The notes under the pieces were generated by a model. That model was not told the origin of the DNA. It saw only the letters and a program-made list of their open reading frames with translations, and ran no database searches. Positions 24,401 to 32,040 of a stretch of DNA of 64,000 nt are shown in pieces. The position numbers were made by a program, and so were the translations under genes. Each line of letters begins with the position of its first letter. The first letter of the stretch is position 1. Source of the stretch: Hippasteria phrygiana (Eukaryota > Echinodermata > Asteroidea > Valvatida > Goniasteridae); NCBI GenBank assembly GCA_037893225.1, contig JAZGUH010000621.1:1-64000 (forward strand), given 5' to 3'.

Positions 24401-26938
24401 CGTCTGCTGGTGGATGCCTCGTCAATAGTTGGAACCAATCCATCTGGAGAGGGCACATCTAGTCAGCCATTTGATCCCCAAGGCCCTTCAGTGGTTTCTG
24501 TCCAGGTCCACGTGGCAGGGCAGCCTCTAGTCAATCAGCTCCCCCAGGCAACTAGTGCAGTCACCACGGGAGTCCAGCCTTCCTCCCAGCCATCTATTCA
24601 GACAGACAGCACTCGTCAGCAGACCCTTCAGTTGCAAACATCAGTTCAACAGATACCAGTCTCTGTGTCGTACCAGCAAGGCCCTGGTCAGTCAATTGTT
24701 CAGGACCTTGGTCAAGTATCAACCCCACCCCAGTACCAATCTCAAAACCAAGGTGCTGCCCTGCAACAGCAACCCACCCGGTCCCAGCCACCGGCACCAG
24801 GCACTTTACAGGGGCCTAATGTGATTTTCCAAGGCAATAGTCCTACTGGAGCTACTCAAGCTGAACAGAACCAAGAGGGAAGTCTACCCTCTGAGAGCCC
24901 CCTGTACTGTCCAGAGTGCAATGAGATCTTCCCTAACAGGAAGTTCCTAGCAATCCATGCATCAGCCCATGGAAAGAATCGTCCCACTGTGCAGAAGCCT
25001 CCCCAGATCTACCGGTGTGGACACTGCAGCAAGGTCTTCAAGGACAAGAGCCGGTATGACCGACACCTGAATGTCCACTCCAGCGATGCCATCAAGCCAT
25101 TACAGTGCAATGTCTGCTCCAAGCGCTTCATGAGCAATTCAGCTATTGCCTGCCACATGAAGGTACACACGGTGCAGAAGTACTACAAGTGTCCGTTCTG
25201 TGAGGAGGGATTTGACCGGATGGAGCTCCTGCGTAGCCACGTACCCTACCACACCATTAACGGGTACTACACCTGCCCCCACTGTGGCAAGCAGTTCAGG
25301 GATTACCCCCAGATTCGGAAGCATATCCGTGGCTTCCACTCCCAGAAGGAATTCCCATGCCCGCACTGTGAGAGGATCTTCCCGCGCCCTGACAAGCTCA
25401 AGCTGCACATGCTGCGCCACTCTGACCACAAGGACTTCCTGTGTGCCAATTGCGGTAAGCAGTTCAAGCGCAAGGACAAGCTAAAGGAACACATGCACCG
25501 GATGCACAACCCCCAGCGTGAAGCCGCCAGCCAGGCCCAGGCCAAACAACCCAAGAAGGCACCGTTCAAGCCAAAGTTTTCCCCATCAGACATCAATGCT
25601 TTTACCTTCAAGTGCCGCCTGTGTGCCATCGGGTTCAAGCGGCGGGGGATGCTGGTCAACCATCTGGCCAAGCAGCATCCCGAGACACCACCTGAATCAG
25701 TGCCCGAGCTGAACCTGCCCATCGTCAAGCCCAACCGCAACTACTTCTGTGCCTACTGTGAGAAGATCTATAAGAGTAGCAGCAAGAGGAAGATCCACAT
25801 TCTGAAGAATCATCCAGGGGCATCAGTGCCACCCAGTCTTCGTAAGACCAAGGGAGATCCCAACAGTCCCCTTGGGGACCCCCACACGGCACCCGCCGGT
25901 ACGACCACTACCCACTACTTCGCCTGCGCCCACTGTCCACGCCAATACAGCACTAAGGCCAAAATGATGGATCACGTGCGTAAGAAGCACATGGAGCCGG
26001 TGCAGTCAATGTCCAGCACTCCAGCCACAGTGACTGTCCTTCAGCAGCCCGACGGTCAGTTGTACCAAGACGGTCAGCAGGTTACCCAGATAGCTGTTGT
26101 GGCCCACGTCCAGGACGGTATGCCGGATACAGTCTACATTCAGGAGGCTCATGATTACCAACAGGTCAGTGATGTTCAGGCCATCACACCTGTTGCACTA
26201 ACCAACAACATCACTGGACAGAGCAACCAGCCCATCCTCTCATCCTCGCTGCATGGTCAGGCTGCCCAGGTTATCGCCACAATTGCCGCAGCTGCTCAAG
26301 AAGCTGCCCAGAATCAACAGCAGCAGAACAACCAAGACCCACAAATCATCCGCCAGCCAGAACTGATCCGTTATATCGACACAAGCAATGCCACCCCCGT
26401 CCAGACGGAGTCCGTCCAAGCAGCGGATCTCCTGACCCAAGCAATGTCTGAGTTGTCACAGACCATTGAGTTCCGCCAGCAGCCTGTTGGTGACTACCAG
26501 CACCTGACACAACGCATCATCCAGCACGCAGTGCAGCCTGGCGGAATACAGCTCCAGCCGCAGACGATCCAAGTCTCCCAAATTCCCGTCTCTCAGATTC
26601 CTGTCTCCCAGGTCGCCGTCACCCAGATCTCTGCCTCTCATATCGCGATGGCTCCTACGAGCATCGCGGTGTCACAAATACCCATCACTTACGTCACCCA
26701 GAGCACAACATCGAGTGGTGGTATCACAGCAACCCAGCCTGTAGTAGACGTTAACCAACTTCGCCAGACTGACTCTCCCTACCAACCGCAGCTTCTAAAT
26801 CTACAGAACAGTGCTCAGCCGATGAGCTCCCCTACAATTCAGCAGCAACCACAAGACCAACAGCAGCAACAGCAGCAGCAGCAGCAGACAGTATTCATTC
26901 CACGCTCTTGGGCAAATTACACACCTCAGTACCGATAA
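6267..26938 (+). CDS. PRDM10: PRDM10-type PR/SET and zinc-finger transcription regulator, complete coding span of 7 exons
   Basis: Exons are 6267-6407, 7806-7953, 10546-10947, 13548-13691, 19371-19474, 22691-22940 and 23817-26938; all introns are GT-AG and all phases join, giving 4311 nt (1436 residues plus TAA). Seen: an acidic, proline-rich N-terminus; a PR/SET domain around residues 260-380 with [18 protein letters not shown] and NWMGFIRPA; one C2H2 finger at 405-427; an AT-hook-like [13 protein letters not shown] near 436-448; fingers 2-4 at about 478-570; a Gln/Ser-rich spacer; fingers 5-14 at 759-1122; and a Q-rich tail with [13 protein letters not shown] and a polyQ run. The finger order, [22 protein letters not shown], and the tail motif match vertebrate PRDM10 as I remember it. 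Family knowledge: a nuclear sequence-specific regulator needed in development. It is longer than human PRDM10 (about 1150 residues), with extra fingers. The start ATG has an excellent context (gccATGg). The gene-level call is very secure; the N-terminal start is less so. Confidence 0.93.
6455..7800. other. PRDM10 intron 1: repeat DNA
   Basis: 6478-6600 and 6880-6945 hold GGTTCC-rich sequence (TATTGGGCGGTTCC) resembling a hAT-like terminus. 7150-7240 (caaccggccaggttgtct) recurs at 33058-33130. No coding exon is recognised. Confidence 0.5.
7806..7953 (+). CDS. PRDM10: PRDM10 coding exon 2
   Basis: The acceptor ttgctttgcag precedes the exon, which runs phase 0 to phase 1 (148 nt) and ends at a gtgagg donor. 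It encodes a low-complexity stretch including [12 protein letters not shown]. There are no recognisable domains; inclusion rests on the clean splice sites and phase compatibility with exons 1 and 3. Confidence 0.75.
7986..8664. mobile_element. hAT-like non-autonomous element, TAGGGCTGTCC family, 8-bp TSD ATTCCCAA
   Basis: It begins TAGGGCTGTTC and ends GGGACAGCCCTA, flanked by perfect ATTCCCAA at 7978-7985 and 8665-8672. It is 679 bp, AT-rich, with GAATATTCG-type palindromes. It begins 32 nt after the PRDM10 exon 2 donor. Confidence 0.88.
8673..9500. mobile_element. Relic of the TAGGGCTGTCC family interrupted by an ACCGG-rich element
   Basis: The blocks around 8790-9048 and 9400-9500 resemble the interior of the 11640-12110 and 61316-61822 copies (gttacggcgcttagcagtgtcaa, gtttggtttcttgttatcagaac, caaacccagttta). 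They are split by the 9049-9396 insertion. Confidence 0.6.
9049..9396. mobile_element. TIR element rich in ACCGGT motifs, copy 1
   Basis: The ends AAGGCCCCAAGTCC and GGACTTCGGGCCT are inverted, with inner inverted ATACCGG/CCGGTAT blocks. A second copy in the opposite orientation lies at 44904-45435. It is noncoding. Confidence 0.75.
9500..10540. other. PRDM10 intron 2: unclassified AT-rich DNA
   Basis: It holds two TTCAAAATGGCCGC/TTTTCAAGATGGCCGCC motifs (10066, 10117) and poly-T/A runs at 10190-10320. No coding exon is seen. Confidence 0.5.
10546..10947 (+). CDS. PRDM10: PRDM10 coding exon 3
   Basis: This 402-nt exon runs phase 1 to phase 1. The acceptor is ctcatctgttag and the donor gtaagt. 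It encodes about 134 proline-, valine- and glutamate-rich residues with no domain, corresponding to the poorly conserved N-terminal region of PRDM10. The 2.6-kb intron that follows holds several nested mobile elements. Confidence 0.8.
11022..12115. mobile_element. TAGGGCTGTCC-family element interrupted by the 11037 hAT-like element
   Basis: It starts TTAGGGCTGTCCCGAA, resumes at 11643, and continues through cagtgtcaaatgcc and gtttggtttcttg blocks to about 12110. The right terminus is not clear. Confidence 0.6.
11037..11634. mobile_element. hAT-like non-autonomous element, TAGGGGTGTGCA family, 8-bp TSD GTCCCGAA
   Basis: A 598-bp element with TIR TAGGGGTGTGCA, flanked by GTCCCGAA at 11029-11036 and 11635-11642. 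It is inserted a few bases inside an older GGGCTGTCCCGAATA-type element in PRDM10 intron 3. Confidence 0.9.
12661..13370 (-). pseudogene. Non-LTR retrotransposon (LINE) 3' fragment with reverse-transcriptase ORF end
   Basis: Read on the - strand from about 13370: [36 protein letters not shown] and [12 protein letters not shown], then, after a stop or frameshift, [20 protein letters not shown]. This is the typical C-terminal end of an L2/CR1/Crack-type LINE ORF. The 3' tail is AAATAAATAAATAAA at 12690-12665. A second copy of its 3' UTR is at 39125-39320. It is 5'-truncated and broken, hence inactive. Confidence 0.8.
13380..13470. mobile_element. Truncated right end of the TAGGGGTGTGCA family
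   Basis: The sequence acgggtactcgattccata through gcacagccctag resembles only the last ~90 bp of the 11037-11634 element. It abuts the LINE fragment at 12661-13370. Confidence 0.6.
13548..13691 (+). CDS. PRDM10: PRDM10 coding exon 4 (pre-PR region)
   Basis: This 144-nt exon runs phase 1 to phase 1, with acceptor ctttctacatag and donor gtaaga. It encodes the segment ending [19 protein letters not shown], which matches the NRPVLTRARASLP region just before the vertebrate PR domain. The Cys/His zinc-knuckle residues that precede this motif in vertebrate PRDM10 are absent: the exon has no cysteine at all. Confidence 0.9.
13787..14094. mobile_element. TGTGACCCGCTC element, copy a (diverged)
   Basis: TGTAACTCGCTCCAG at the left, GAGCGGGTCACA at the right. 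The interior stretch cgctatgcatttacgtgtaa is shared with other copies. It begins 95 nt after PRDM10 exon 4. Confidence 0.7.
14236..14750. mobile_element. Partial TAGGGCTGTCC-family element and unclassified repeat DNA
   Basis: The left end AGGGCTGTCCTGAACATACC is recognisable up to about 14350. The remainder to 14750 has no gene or terminus I can identify. Confidence 0.45.
14757..15340 (-). repeat. Two tandem tRNA-derived SINE copies
   Basis: tRNA-like segments lie at 14827-14900 and 15140-15213 (- strand), exactly 313 bp apart, each with the same flanking body (AACAAAGAAACTGGCAGG on one side). The second body is truncated near 15297, where an inverted copy begins. Confidence 0.85.
15300..15597 (+). 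repeat. Inverted tRNA-derived SINE copy
   Basis: The tRNA-like segment is at 15502-15575 on the + strand (box A AGCTCAGTTGGAAGAGCG, box B GGTTCGAATCC). It lies head to head with the two tandem copies just upstream, forming a large inverted repeat. Confidence 0.85.
15784..15963. repeat. Imperfect palindrome with TTAACAGC core
   Basis: TGTGACGACCCGGTCTTTAC (15821-15840) is inverted at 15925-15944, and GAATGGGAGTGTAATAAGGGG is loosely inverted with TTATCCCCATTC. The core is GCTGTTAATGGATCTATTAACAGC. Confidence 0.8.
15950..16420. mobile_element. Repeat DNA with CATTCATAAATGCC / GGCATTTATGAATG ends
   Basis: The two ends (about 15956 and 16330) are inverted. The interior holds unrelated GC-rich sequence (gcgcgtacgcacacgc). 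A gctgcacagccccgatcttgg stretch at 16382 recurs near 6126. Confidence 0.5.
16421..17063. mobile_element. Fold-back element with 55-bp TIR, interrupted by a second element
   Basis: ATTAGCCTTTTAGAGGTATG with about 40 more matching bases is repeated inverted at 17003-17063. Removing the inner 16484-16986 element leaves a near-perfect hairpin with a ~10-nt loop. Confidence 0.8.
16484..16986. mobile_element. Short TIR element GAGCAAGTTCGG, copy 1
   Basis: GAGCAAGTTCGGGTGCTGC at the left and CCAACCGAACTTGCTC at the right; 503 bp with sub-terminal inverted CTAGTC-rich blocks. It is the same length as the copy at 56390. Confidence 0.8.
17304..17470. repeat. 12-bp tandem repeat AAGACCATGCCC, about 14 units
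   Basis: The units are virtually identical, which indicates recent expansion. Reading frames in the array are open on both strands only because 12 is divisible by 3. Confidence 0.95.
17552..18140. mobile_element. TTAA-flanked (piggyBac-like) short element nested in the minisatellite element
   Basis: The left end TTAAAGGGACACATTGCC and right end GCAATGTGTCCCTTTAA are inverted, with TTAA on both sides (17552-17555, 18137-18140). It is 589 bp and noncoding. It splits the host element, so it is the younger insertion. Confidence 0.8.
18150..19222. repeat. Compound minisatellite of 10-13-bp GGTCTTG(T/C)G units, about 1.07 kb
   Basis: Units alternate between TGGTCTTGTG (10 bp) and TGATGGTCTTG (11-12 bp). 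A homogenised TGGTCTTGCG block lies at 18831-19065, flanked by TGTGGTCTTG blocks. The mixture of unit lengths and the block of one variant point to repeated slippage or conversion. It contains long spurious open frames. Confidence 0.93.
19371..19474 (+). CDS. PRDM10: PRDM10 coding exon 5 (PR domain, first part)
   Basis: This 104-nt exon follows acceptor aaattttcag and ends at donor gtgagt in phase 0. It encodes [19 protein letters not shown], the hallmark start of the PRDM10 PR/SET domain. It lies 136 nt downstream of a roughly 2-kb minisatellite-bearing element. Confidence 0.93.
19520..19670. mobile_element. CCCTAACCCTCCAGG element with inverted CTGGCAGGGTT end
   Basis: CTAACCCTCCAGGGTATTTTGG and GCGTCTGGCAGGGTTAGG bracket ~150 bp. 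Related copies are at 12550-12620 (left part only) and 27760-27895 (CTAACCCTGCCATACGCATC to CTGGCAGGGTTAGGGTTAA). Confidence 0.65.
19672..20360. other. PRDM10 intron 5: no recognisable gene
   Basis: A TCGATATAT palindromic stretch at 19704-19745, then unique-looking sequence. Confidence 0.5.
20362..20688. mobile_element. TTAACCCTAACCCC element containing CAATCCTCCAAAATCC tandem repeats
   Basis: The ends TTAACCCTAACCCC and GGTTAGGGTTAA are inverted. The interior has about five units of ~40 bp (CACCATTCATCCTCAATCC...). Related AATCCTCC repeats occur at 22455-22656 and 38400-38560. Confidence 0.75.
21097..21500. mobile_element. TGTGACCCGCTC element, copy b
   Basis: TGTGACCCGCTCCAG and CCAGAGCGGGTCACA ends; 404 bp. 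It shares the stretches cgtgctatgcatttacgtg and tttggtgcacaacaatgttg with copies d and e. Confidence 0.85.
21545..21815 (-). repeat. Degenerate tRNA-derived SINE copy
   Basis: It has the same body and flanks as the other copies. The tRNA-like part (21613-21677) lacks several bases of the D arm and T stem, so it is an old copy. Confidence 0.75.
21840..22449. other. PRDM10 intron 5: no recognisable gene
   Basis: Short tandem aactggctagtgaa / ggctagtgaaa motifs at 21990-22060. Nothing else is interpretable. Confidence 0.5.
22450..22656. repeat. AATCCTCC repeat element ending 34 nt before PRDM10 exon 6
   Basis: CTCAATCCTCCCAATCCTCC at the left, GAGGATTTTGGAGGATTTGG and GGTTAGGGTTAA at the right. 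The host acceptor region is squeezed into the last ~34 nt. Confidence 0.7.
22691..22940 (+). CDS. PRDM10: PRDM10 coding exon 6 (PR domain, second part)
   Basis: This 250-nt exon runs phase 0 to phase 1, with acceptor atgctatcag and donor gtgggt. It encodes [19 protein letters not shown] and [15 protein letters not shown], the core and end of the PR/SET fold. The acceptor sits only about 34 nt beyond the end of a repeat element whose right end is near 22656. Confidence 0.93.
22941..23816. other. PRDM10 intron 6: no recognisable gene or repeat
   Basis: Apparently single-copy intronic sequence relative to the rest of the window. No coding or structural signal. Confidence 0.55.
23817..26938 (+). 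CDS. PRDM10: PRDM10 terminal coding exon with 14 C2H2 zinc fingers
   Basis: A 3122-nt exon follows acceptor tttgacag and ends in TAA at 26936-26938. Fourteen C2H2 fingers can be read: the first [10 protein letters not shown], then three clustered, then ten in an almost continuous array ending [10 protein letters not shown]. An AT-hook-like basic patch follows finger 1. The tail is Gln-rich and ends [12 protein letters not shown], which aligns with an internal LPSAWNSFRGYS motif of vertebrate PRDM10. The protein therefore stops about 100 residues earlier than the human one (comparison from memory). Confidence 0.96.
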
Positions 26939-26977
26939 ACTGCAGGATGTCAATACATGTAATCATAACAAAGTTTA

Positions 26978-27390
26978 GAGGGAAATGCAGAATTAAAGAA
27001 GTAAAATCAATGTTTTATGGAGAGTGCCTCGCACCACAATGTTCCCTTCAAAACTCTGCATTACTGCGGGGTCGAACTCTGAGTTTACCCTTCTTTAATT
27101 CTGCATTTCCCCATTGTGTATAAAATTGTAGCTATGTATGTACATGGAGCAGGCTATCATTATATTGATAATCATTTAAACAATAAATGTAACAGGAAAT
27201 GCAGAGAGAAAAAAAGCGGTAAATCCAGGTTGCCCTCCAGGTTTTACAGGGTTTGTTTGTCGTGCAGTGAGGTACATGTACCCCCAAACACCCTTCATTA
27301 CCTTGGGTTTGAACTTCAAGTTGCCCGCTCTCTAATTCTGCATTTCCAAATTCTGTATCAGATTGTAGCTATATGTATGTACATGAAGTT
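26978..27390 (+). repeat. Two hairpin-forming repeats in the PRDM10 3' UTR region
   Basis: GGAAATGCAGAATTAAAGAAG at 26980-27000 is the reverse complement of the sequence near 27091-27110. A second diverged copy has GGAAATGCAGAG near 27195 and its complement near 27335-27348. Both right arms are followed by the same TTGTAGCTAT-TGTATGTACATG block, so this is a tandem pair of one fold-back element. Confidence 0.6.
27182..27187 (+). promoter_or_regulatory. Possible PRDM10 polyadenylation signal (AATAAA)
   Basis: This canonical AATAAA lies 244 nt after the PRDM10 stop, between two hairpin repeats. It is the only strong hexamer close to the stop, but a longer 3' UTR is possible. Confidence 0.35.
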
Positions 27391-27894
27391 CGGCTCTATA
27401 TTCAGGCAAATCTTTACTACTGCTCAGAATGAATGAATCTTAATTCTTTTAGTTTTCCCCAGCTATGTGCCAGTTGGGATTTGGGGACAATTTAAGATTT
27501 AGTTGACTGATCTGTTTTAATCTTCATGTTTGTAATACATTGTATTGACTAAAGGCTACAGGGCAGTTTCAAACGATTTCCAGCTGGAAATCGTTGGAAG
27601 ACGATATAAATTTCCACTTTTCTTGACGACAGCACACCTGGTGCCATAATTTCACAGGATGATTGAGACTACTATTAACTTACAGTCCAGTAAGGTATTT
27701 CGTAATAATTCAGTAAAAAATAAATTGGAGAATTACCAATCGTGTACACTACCTTTAACCTAACCCTGCCATACGCATCAGATTGCCAAGTTTGTTTGTC
27801 AAGTTGACTTGGCTGCAGAGTGCATTATGCAGTAAGTGCAGCTGTGAGCACAGATGAACTGTGCTGCATCTGGCAGGGTTAGGGTTAACCTCTT

Positions 27895-28106
27895 GAGTAC
27901 GGTTATTTACAGGAGGCGCCGGGGTGTCGCGCCGGCCTTTGCAGCCAAGCGAAACAGCCACGATGTGCTTGTGCAGTCAAGCGTAACATACACAATAATT
28001 CAACAATGGATTGAAACTGCACAAATAGCGGCAAATGGCGTCATCCAGCCTGGTGCCACTGTTTTTTGTGTGCGCCATTTGGCGTCTTCCGTACGCAAGG
28101 GTTTAA
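27895..28106. mobile_element. TTAA-flanked element, CCTTGnGTACGG family, copy 1
   Basis: TTAACCTCTTGAGTACGG to CCGTACGCAAGGGTTTAA. The interior has CAACAATGGATTGAAACTGC and GACACCCCGGCG-type motifs shared with four other copies. Confidence 0.8.
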
Positions 28107-28907
28107 AAGAAATGAACTAAATAATCGGTATTTTAGCTGGTGATGGTGTACAATGTACATGTTGACTTTAGGGGGCTTTGTGCTTTGTCTACTAAGATAT
28201 CAGAGAACTGTTAGTTGCACGTAGGTAGAATGCTAGACTTATGCAAGAGTTCCCGATTGATCCTTAAACAAATTGTATTGTCATAGAAAGCAACAGTCTA
28301 CATCATGACTTGACCCTTGCTCTATGAATTTAAGTGTTGTTTATTGCAAGTCAGTGGTACATGCCAATGCACTCCAGCTGCAGTGCATTGGAGGATTCTT
28401 TGCTTTACCAGACAATTGATTACAAAGCTCCTACTGGAGTGCATTGGAGGGCACTTGGGGGGGTTGCTGGTCATTGTTGTTGCTCACTTGACCAGCAAGT
28501 CTTGATGGAAATTGCCATTGTATTTATTATTAGTAAGTAGTAACTTCATATAATGTTAAATATCAATTTGAATTATTATAACATTAGTTAACATAACATA
28601 ATATATCATTAGTTAACATTACATAACATCAACCTGGTGTTCCAAAAGTACAGTGTTTTACTTCACAGCCTATTAGACATACCCTCCATCTCTCTCCAGA
28701 GGATTATGGCATGTGGCTTTGCTTATCAGTGTAATACACTGTTTACTCACAGCATGACCAAGTTATCCTCCAGTTTCCTTTGAGTGTACAAGGACTCCCC
28801 ATTGAAAGAATGTGACAGTTATTGGAGGACCATGCAATAAACATAGGCATTTTTGGAGGTGAATATTGAAGTGTGTTGGGGTGTAAACAAGAGCAAGAGT
28901 TAAGGGT

Positions 28908-29268
28908 GGAGTAGTTAATCTGTGGTTAGGCCGTTGAAAAGCCTGGCCAAGCCCCTGGAACGCCGGGGCCTTTGGGTTTCTATAATCCCCGGATTGTACA
29001 CAATAAACTACCCATTAATTCTGGAGTCCAGCCGGCTCCCATTGTTCACCCAGACTTGACTGACAGCTGAGGCATCTTTTGATCCAGTCGTGAATGGGTA
29101 CAGATTAGTGTGGGAGGGGCTACAACCAGGCCTGGCAGAGGCCAGGCTTTATTGATTAGTTGATGCTCTATTGATTAGTGGCTCACAATAGCAAGAGTAA
29201 AAGCCCGAAGGCCCGGGCATGGCTGGGCTTTTCAAAGGCCTGGCCCGACCACAGATTAACCACTCCTC
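28908..29268. mobile_element. Short TIR element GAGTAGTTAATCTGTGG
   Basis: GAGTAGTTAATCTGTGGTTAG at the left; CCACAGATTAACCACTCC at the right, with inverted GAAAAGCCTGGCC/GGGCTTTTC blocks. About 360 bp, noncoding. Confidence 0.75.
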
Positions 29269-29701
29269 CCTAAGTGGAAACTTGTTATCAGACACAGCTG
29301 TGTAAAACAGTCAAGAACAAAAGAGTGTACCTGTATTTTGTTCCACATGTATGTGTACATGTACGTAGAAGGTTTTAGGCATTCTGTTTGAGGTTCATTA
29401 GTCTCTAAATTCTCTTGAATTCAGGCCATTATTAATAGAGAGCTTGAGATTTGTAACTTGTAATATACATGTGTGTGTATTTGTAAGTGTAAGCAAACGT
29501 GCTGTCCATGTATGAAAAAAGATGATTTATCAGTTGAGATTTTGAAGGTATATGTATCTAAAACGGTATCTGCTGCACATGTTGCCGAATATACATGTCT
29601 GTGATCATCCACATCCTCCCCAATGAAGCTCACAAATAAAGTTTGATGACGAGCTTCAAGCTTGTCATTTTGCACGGGTACAGTACATTGTATTATTGTA
29701 T

Positions 29702-29890
29702 TAATTGAAAGTTAACACTGTGAATGGGAATGGGACATTTTGTGAAAAGAATTCCCATTCACATTTCTCAGACAACTTTTCCCACCTGTGAAAATCATTT
29801 TCCCACATTTTGTGAAATGAAAATGAATTCCCTGGGAAGAGAAAAAGTGTGAAAAGAAAATTCCATTTTGAGATTAACTTTCAATTGCAA
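29702..29890. mobile_element. Fold-back ATTGAAAGTTAA element
   Basis: ATTGAAAGTTAACACTG and GATTAACTTTCAAT are inverted. The interior has inverted GTGAATGGGAA/TTCCCATTCAC. A partial relative is at 35162-35240. Confidence 0.65.
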
Positions 29891-30009
29891 TGTATGTGTA
29901 ATTTGTTCACCAGGAGCGATAAATGTGTATGACATCAGTTTGAGCGGTCCAGTCCTTCCTCAGAAAACTTACAAGTTGAAGTGAACGTGTACAAATCGAT
30001 TTTACAATT

Positions 30010-30410
30010 TGTGACCCACTCTACAAAGAAGGGTATTATGTCGCACTATGTAAAAACACAAGGGGCTGTTCTTTGTGAAGCGGGCGAAAAAAATCTTCAC
30101 ATGAGTGATTTTTTTTTTTTTTTGGCTTCTGTTATATCAATACTTTCTTAATTTATTTTCAGAAACAGTAATATTGATGAATACAGATGAAACAAATAAA
30201 TGTTGATAAAAATTACTTTTATCTTATTTCTTTGCACTTTTTGTGTTTAAAGGCCTATAAAACAAACGCACTTCCGTTAACTTTAAAAATACAAAGGTCA
30301 AGATATCTCGAGAACACAAAATGCCACAGGGGTCAAACCTACACCAAAATTCAACTACGTATGTAACTCATTTTTGTGACATAATACCCCTTTTTGCAGA
30401 GCCGGTCACA
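30010..30410. mobile_element. TGTGACCCGCTC element, copy c (diverged)
   Basis: TGTGACCCACTCTAC and GCAGAGCCGGTCACA ends. The interior is diverged but of the same length and layout (cgcactatgtaaaaacaca). Confidence 0.75.
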
Positions 30411-30689
30411 TTTGCTGAAACAGGTGGACATTGAAGGGGTAAATACCTCCAATTAAGCAAAACTATTAAAAGCATAACATCTTTTTGAAATATTGTCTCG
30501 GACTTTGCGTATCGAACAAATGAAGCCTTTCTACGTTTCATTCTCAAAAGCTTGGATAAAATATATCATTGTTAGTGCCTGAGTGAAGCCTAGATTTATG
30601 AGAGAGACTAACGTGATTTGTTATTGAAACATACTAGAGATTGTCGAGTTGAGATAACTTGCTATATAGGCCTATGCTTACAATCACCC

Positions 30690-31193
30690 GCTTTTCTACT
30701 CACGGTAGGGTCATGTCTCAAACACGAGTTTTGAATAAAATGGGCATGCATGTCTCCCAGTTAGTCAATGATGAGCATCGCTCGTCAGGTACATCGAACG
30801 CCGCTATACCCGAACATTCAGCTATACCGAACACCATCCTTGGCTCCCAAATTTTGTGTACAAAACTGACCGAACATTGTTGTTGAAAACAAAAATAGGC
30901 AACAGATTTTTAAAAAATTGTACCGGGTATTTGGGCTGTTTGTAATTCCCAAACGGCCACAGCTTTATGTTGAAGAGTGACAGGTGGCTATTATTTCCCC
31001 AAGGAATAGAAGGAAAAAGCCAACTGATGCTTTAGAATTCGGTAAGCTTAGAAAGTATGAACATGTAATTACAGAATTCAATGGCCGGCCCATGTTTAAA
31101 GTCGTCCTTAAGTAACCGGCGGCTGAAAATCGCTATACCGAACAAAATCTGTGCATCCCGCGATGTTCGTTATAGCAGCGTTCCACTGTACAT
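30690..31193. mobile_element. pogo/Tigger-like relic
   Basis: The stretches cgccgctatacccgaacatt and gttcgttatagcagcgttcc, with the interior stretch ccttggctcccaaattttgt and the stretch gctttatgttgaagagtgac shared with 41630-41715. The left terminus is mutated. Confidence 0.6.
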
Positions 31194-31859
31194 GTACTAC
31201 TTTTTTCAAAAGGGCACGAGTGGGTTTATTATAAATGTTAAACTATTTGTGACCTGGCATCACAAAATGGGTAGAAAGTAGCACAAGATGAAAACTGAGA
31301 TTATTGTATTTCCCGAAAATACATGTACATGGAATAAGCTGTAATTGGATGTATAATGTACATGTATTCCTGCAGTAGCTCATTTCTGGGCCATGCTATA
31401 ACTTTTTGAAGTTGTTAGAGTCGTGACCCCTTGTTTTGATAAAAATGAAACTCAAAGTTTGTGAACTGTCCAGAGTATAACATGGTTAAAAAGAAATCAC
31501 TCTACCCACAAATAATATTTCGAGATTGAATTTAGTTTTTAAAACTTTTGGGATACGACAATATAGGACCTTTTCCAAATGTGAAAATGTTAATATCCCA
31601 AAATCGACTTTTCAGCGAAATATTGTTGTTTCTGCTTGAAACTCAAAAAGCCAAAGTTTTTCATTCGGCATAACTTGCATTTGCTACAAAAAAAGAGATG
31701 TGAATTTCGTGTGCAGCACAGAAGTTACCTACGTCATGTACACATATACACATACCGGTACATTAAACAAATCTCAACCTCGGCACTATAATAAGAGATA
31801 GCTAATGTATTTTTGTGTACATTTTTAATAATTATAAATACTGACAATGGATATACATG

Positions 31860-32040
31860 TACAGTCGAACACCTTTATAACAAGGTCCTTGAGACTTTAC
31901 ATTTTACCTTGTTATAACAGGTACCTTGTATTATCAGTAATGGAAAACAAAGAAAAACAAAGACTCGGGACCTATTTGTTTTCCTTGTTATAAGCAGGAT
32001 GTTGTATTAACAGTGCTCTTATTATCAGGGTTCGACTGTA
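31860..32040. mobile_element. Short pogo-like element TACAGTCGAAC
   Basis: TACAGTCGAACACC at the left, GGTTCGACTGTA at the right, with inner CCTTGTTATAA motifs. It is 181 bp with TA at each end. Confidence 0.7.
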
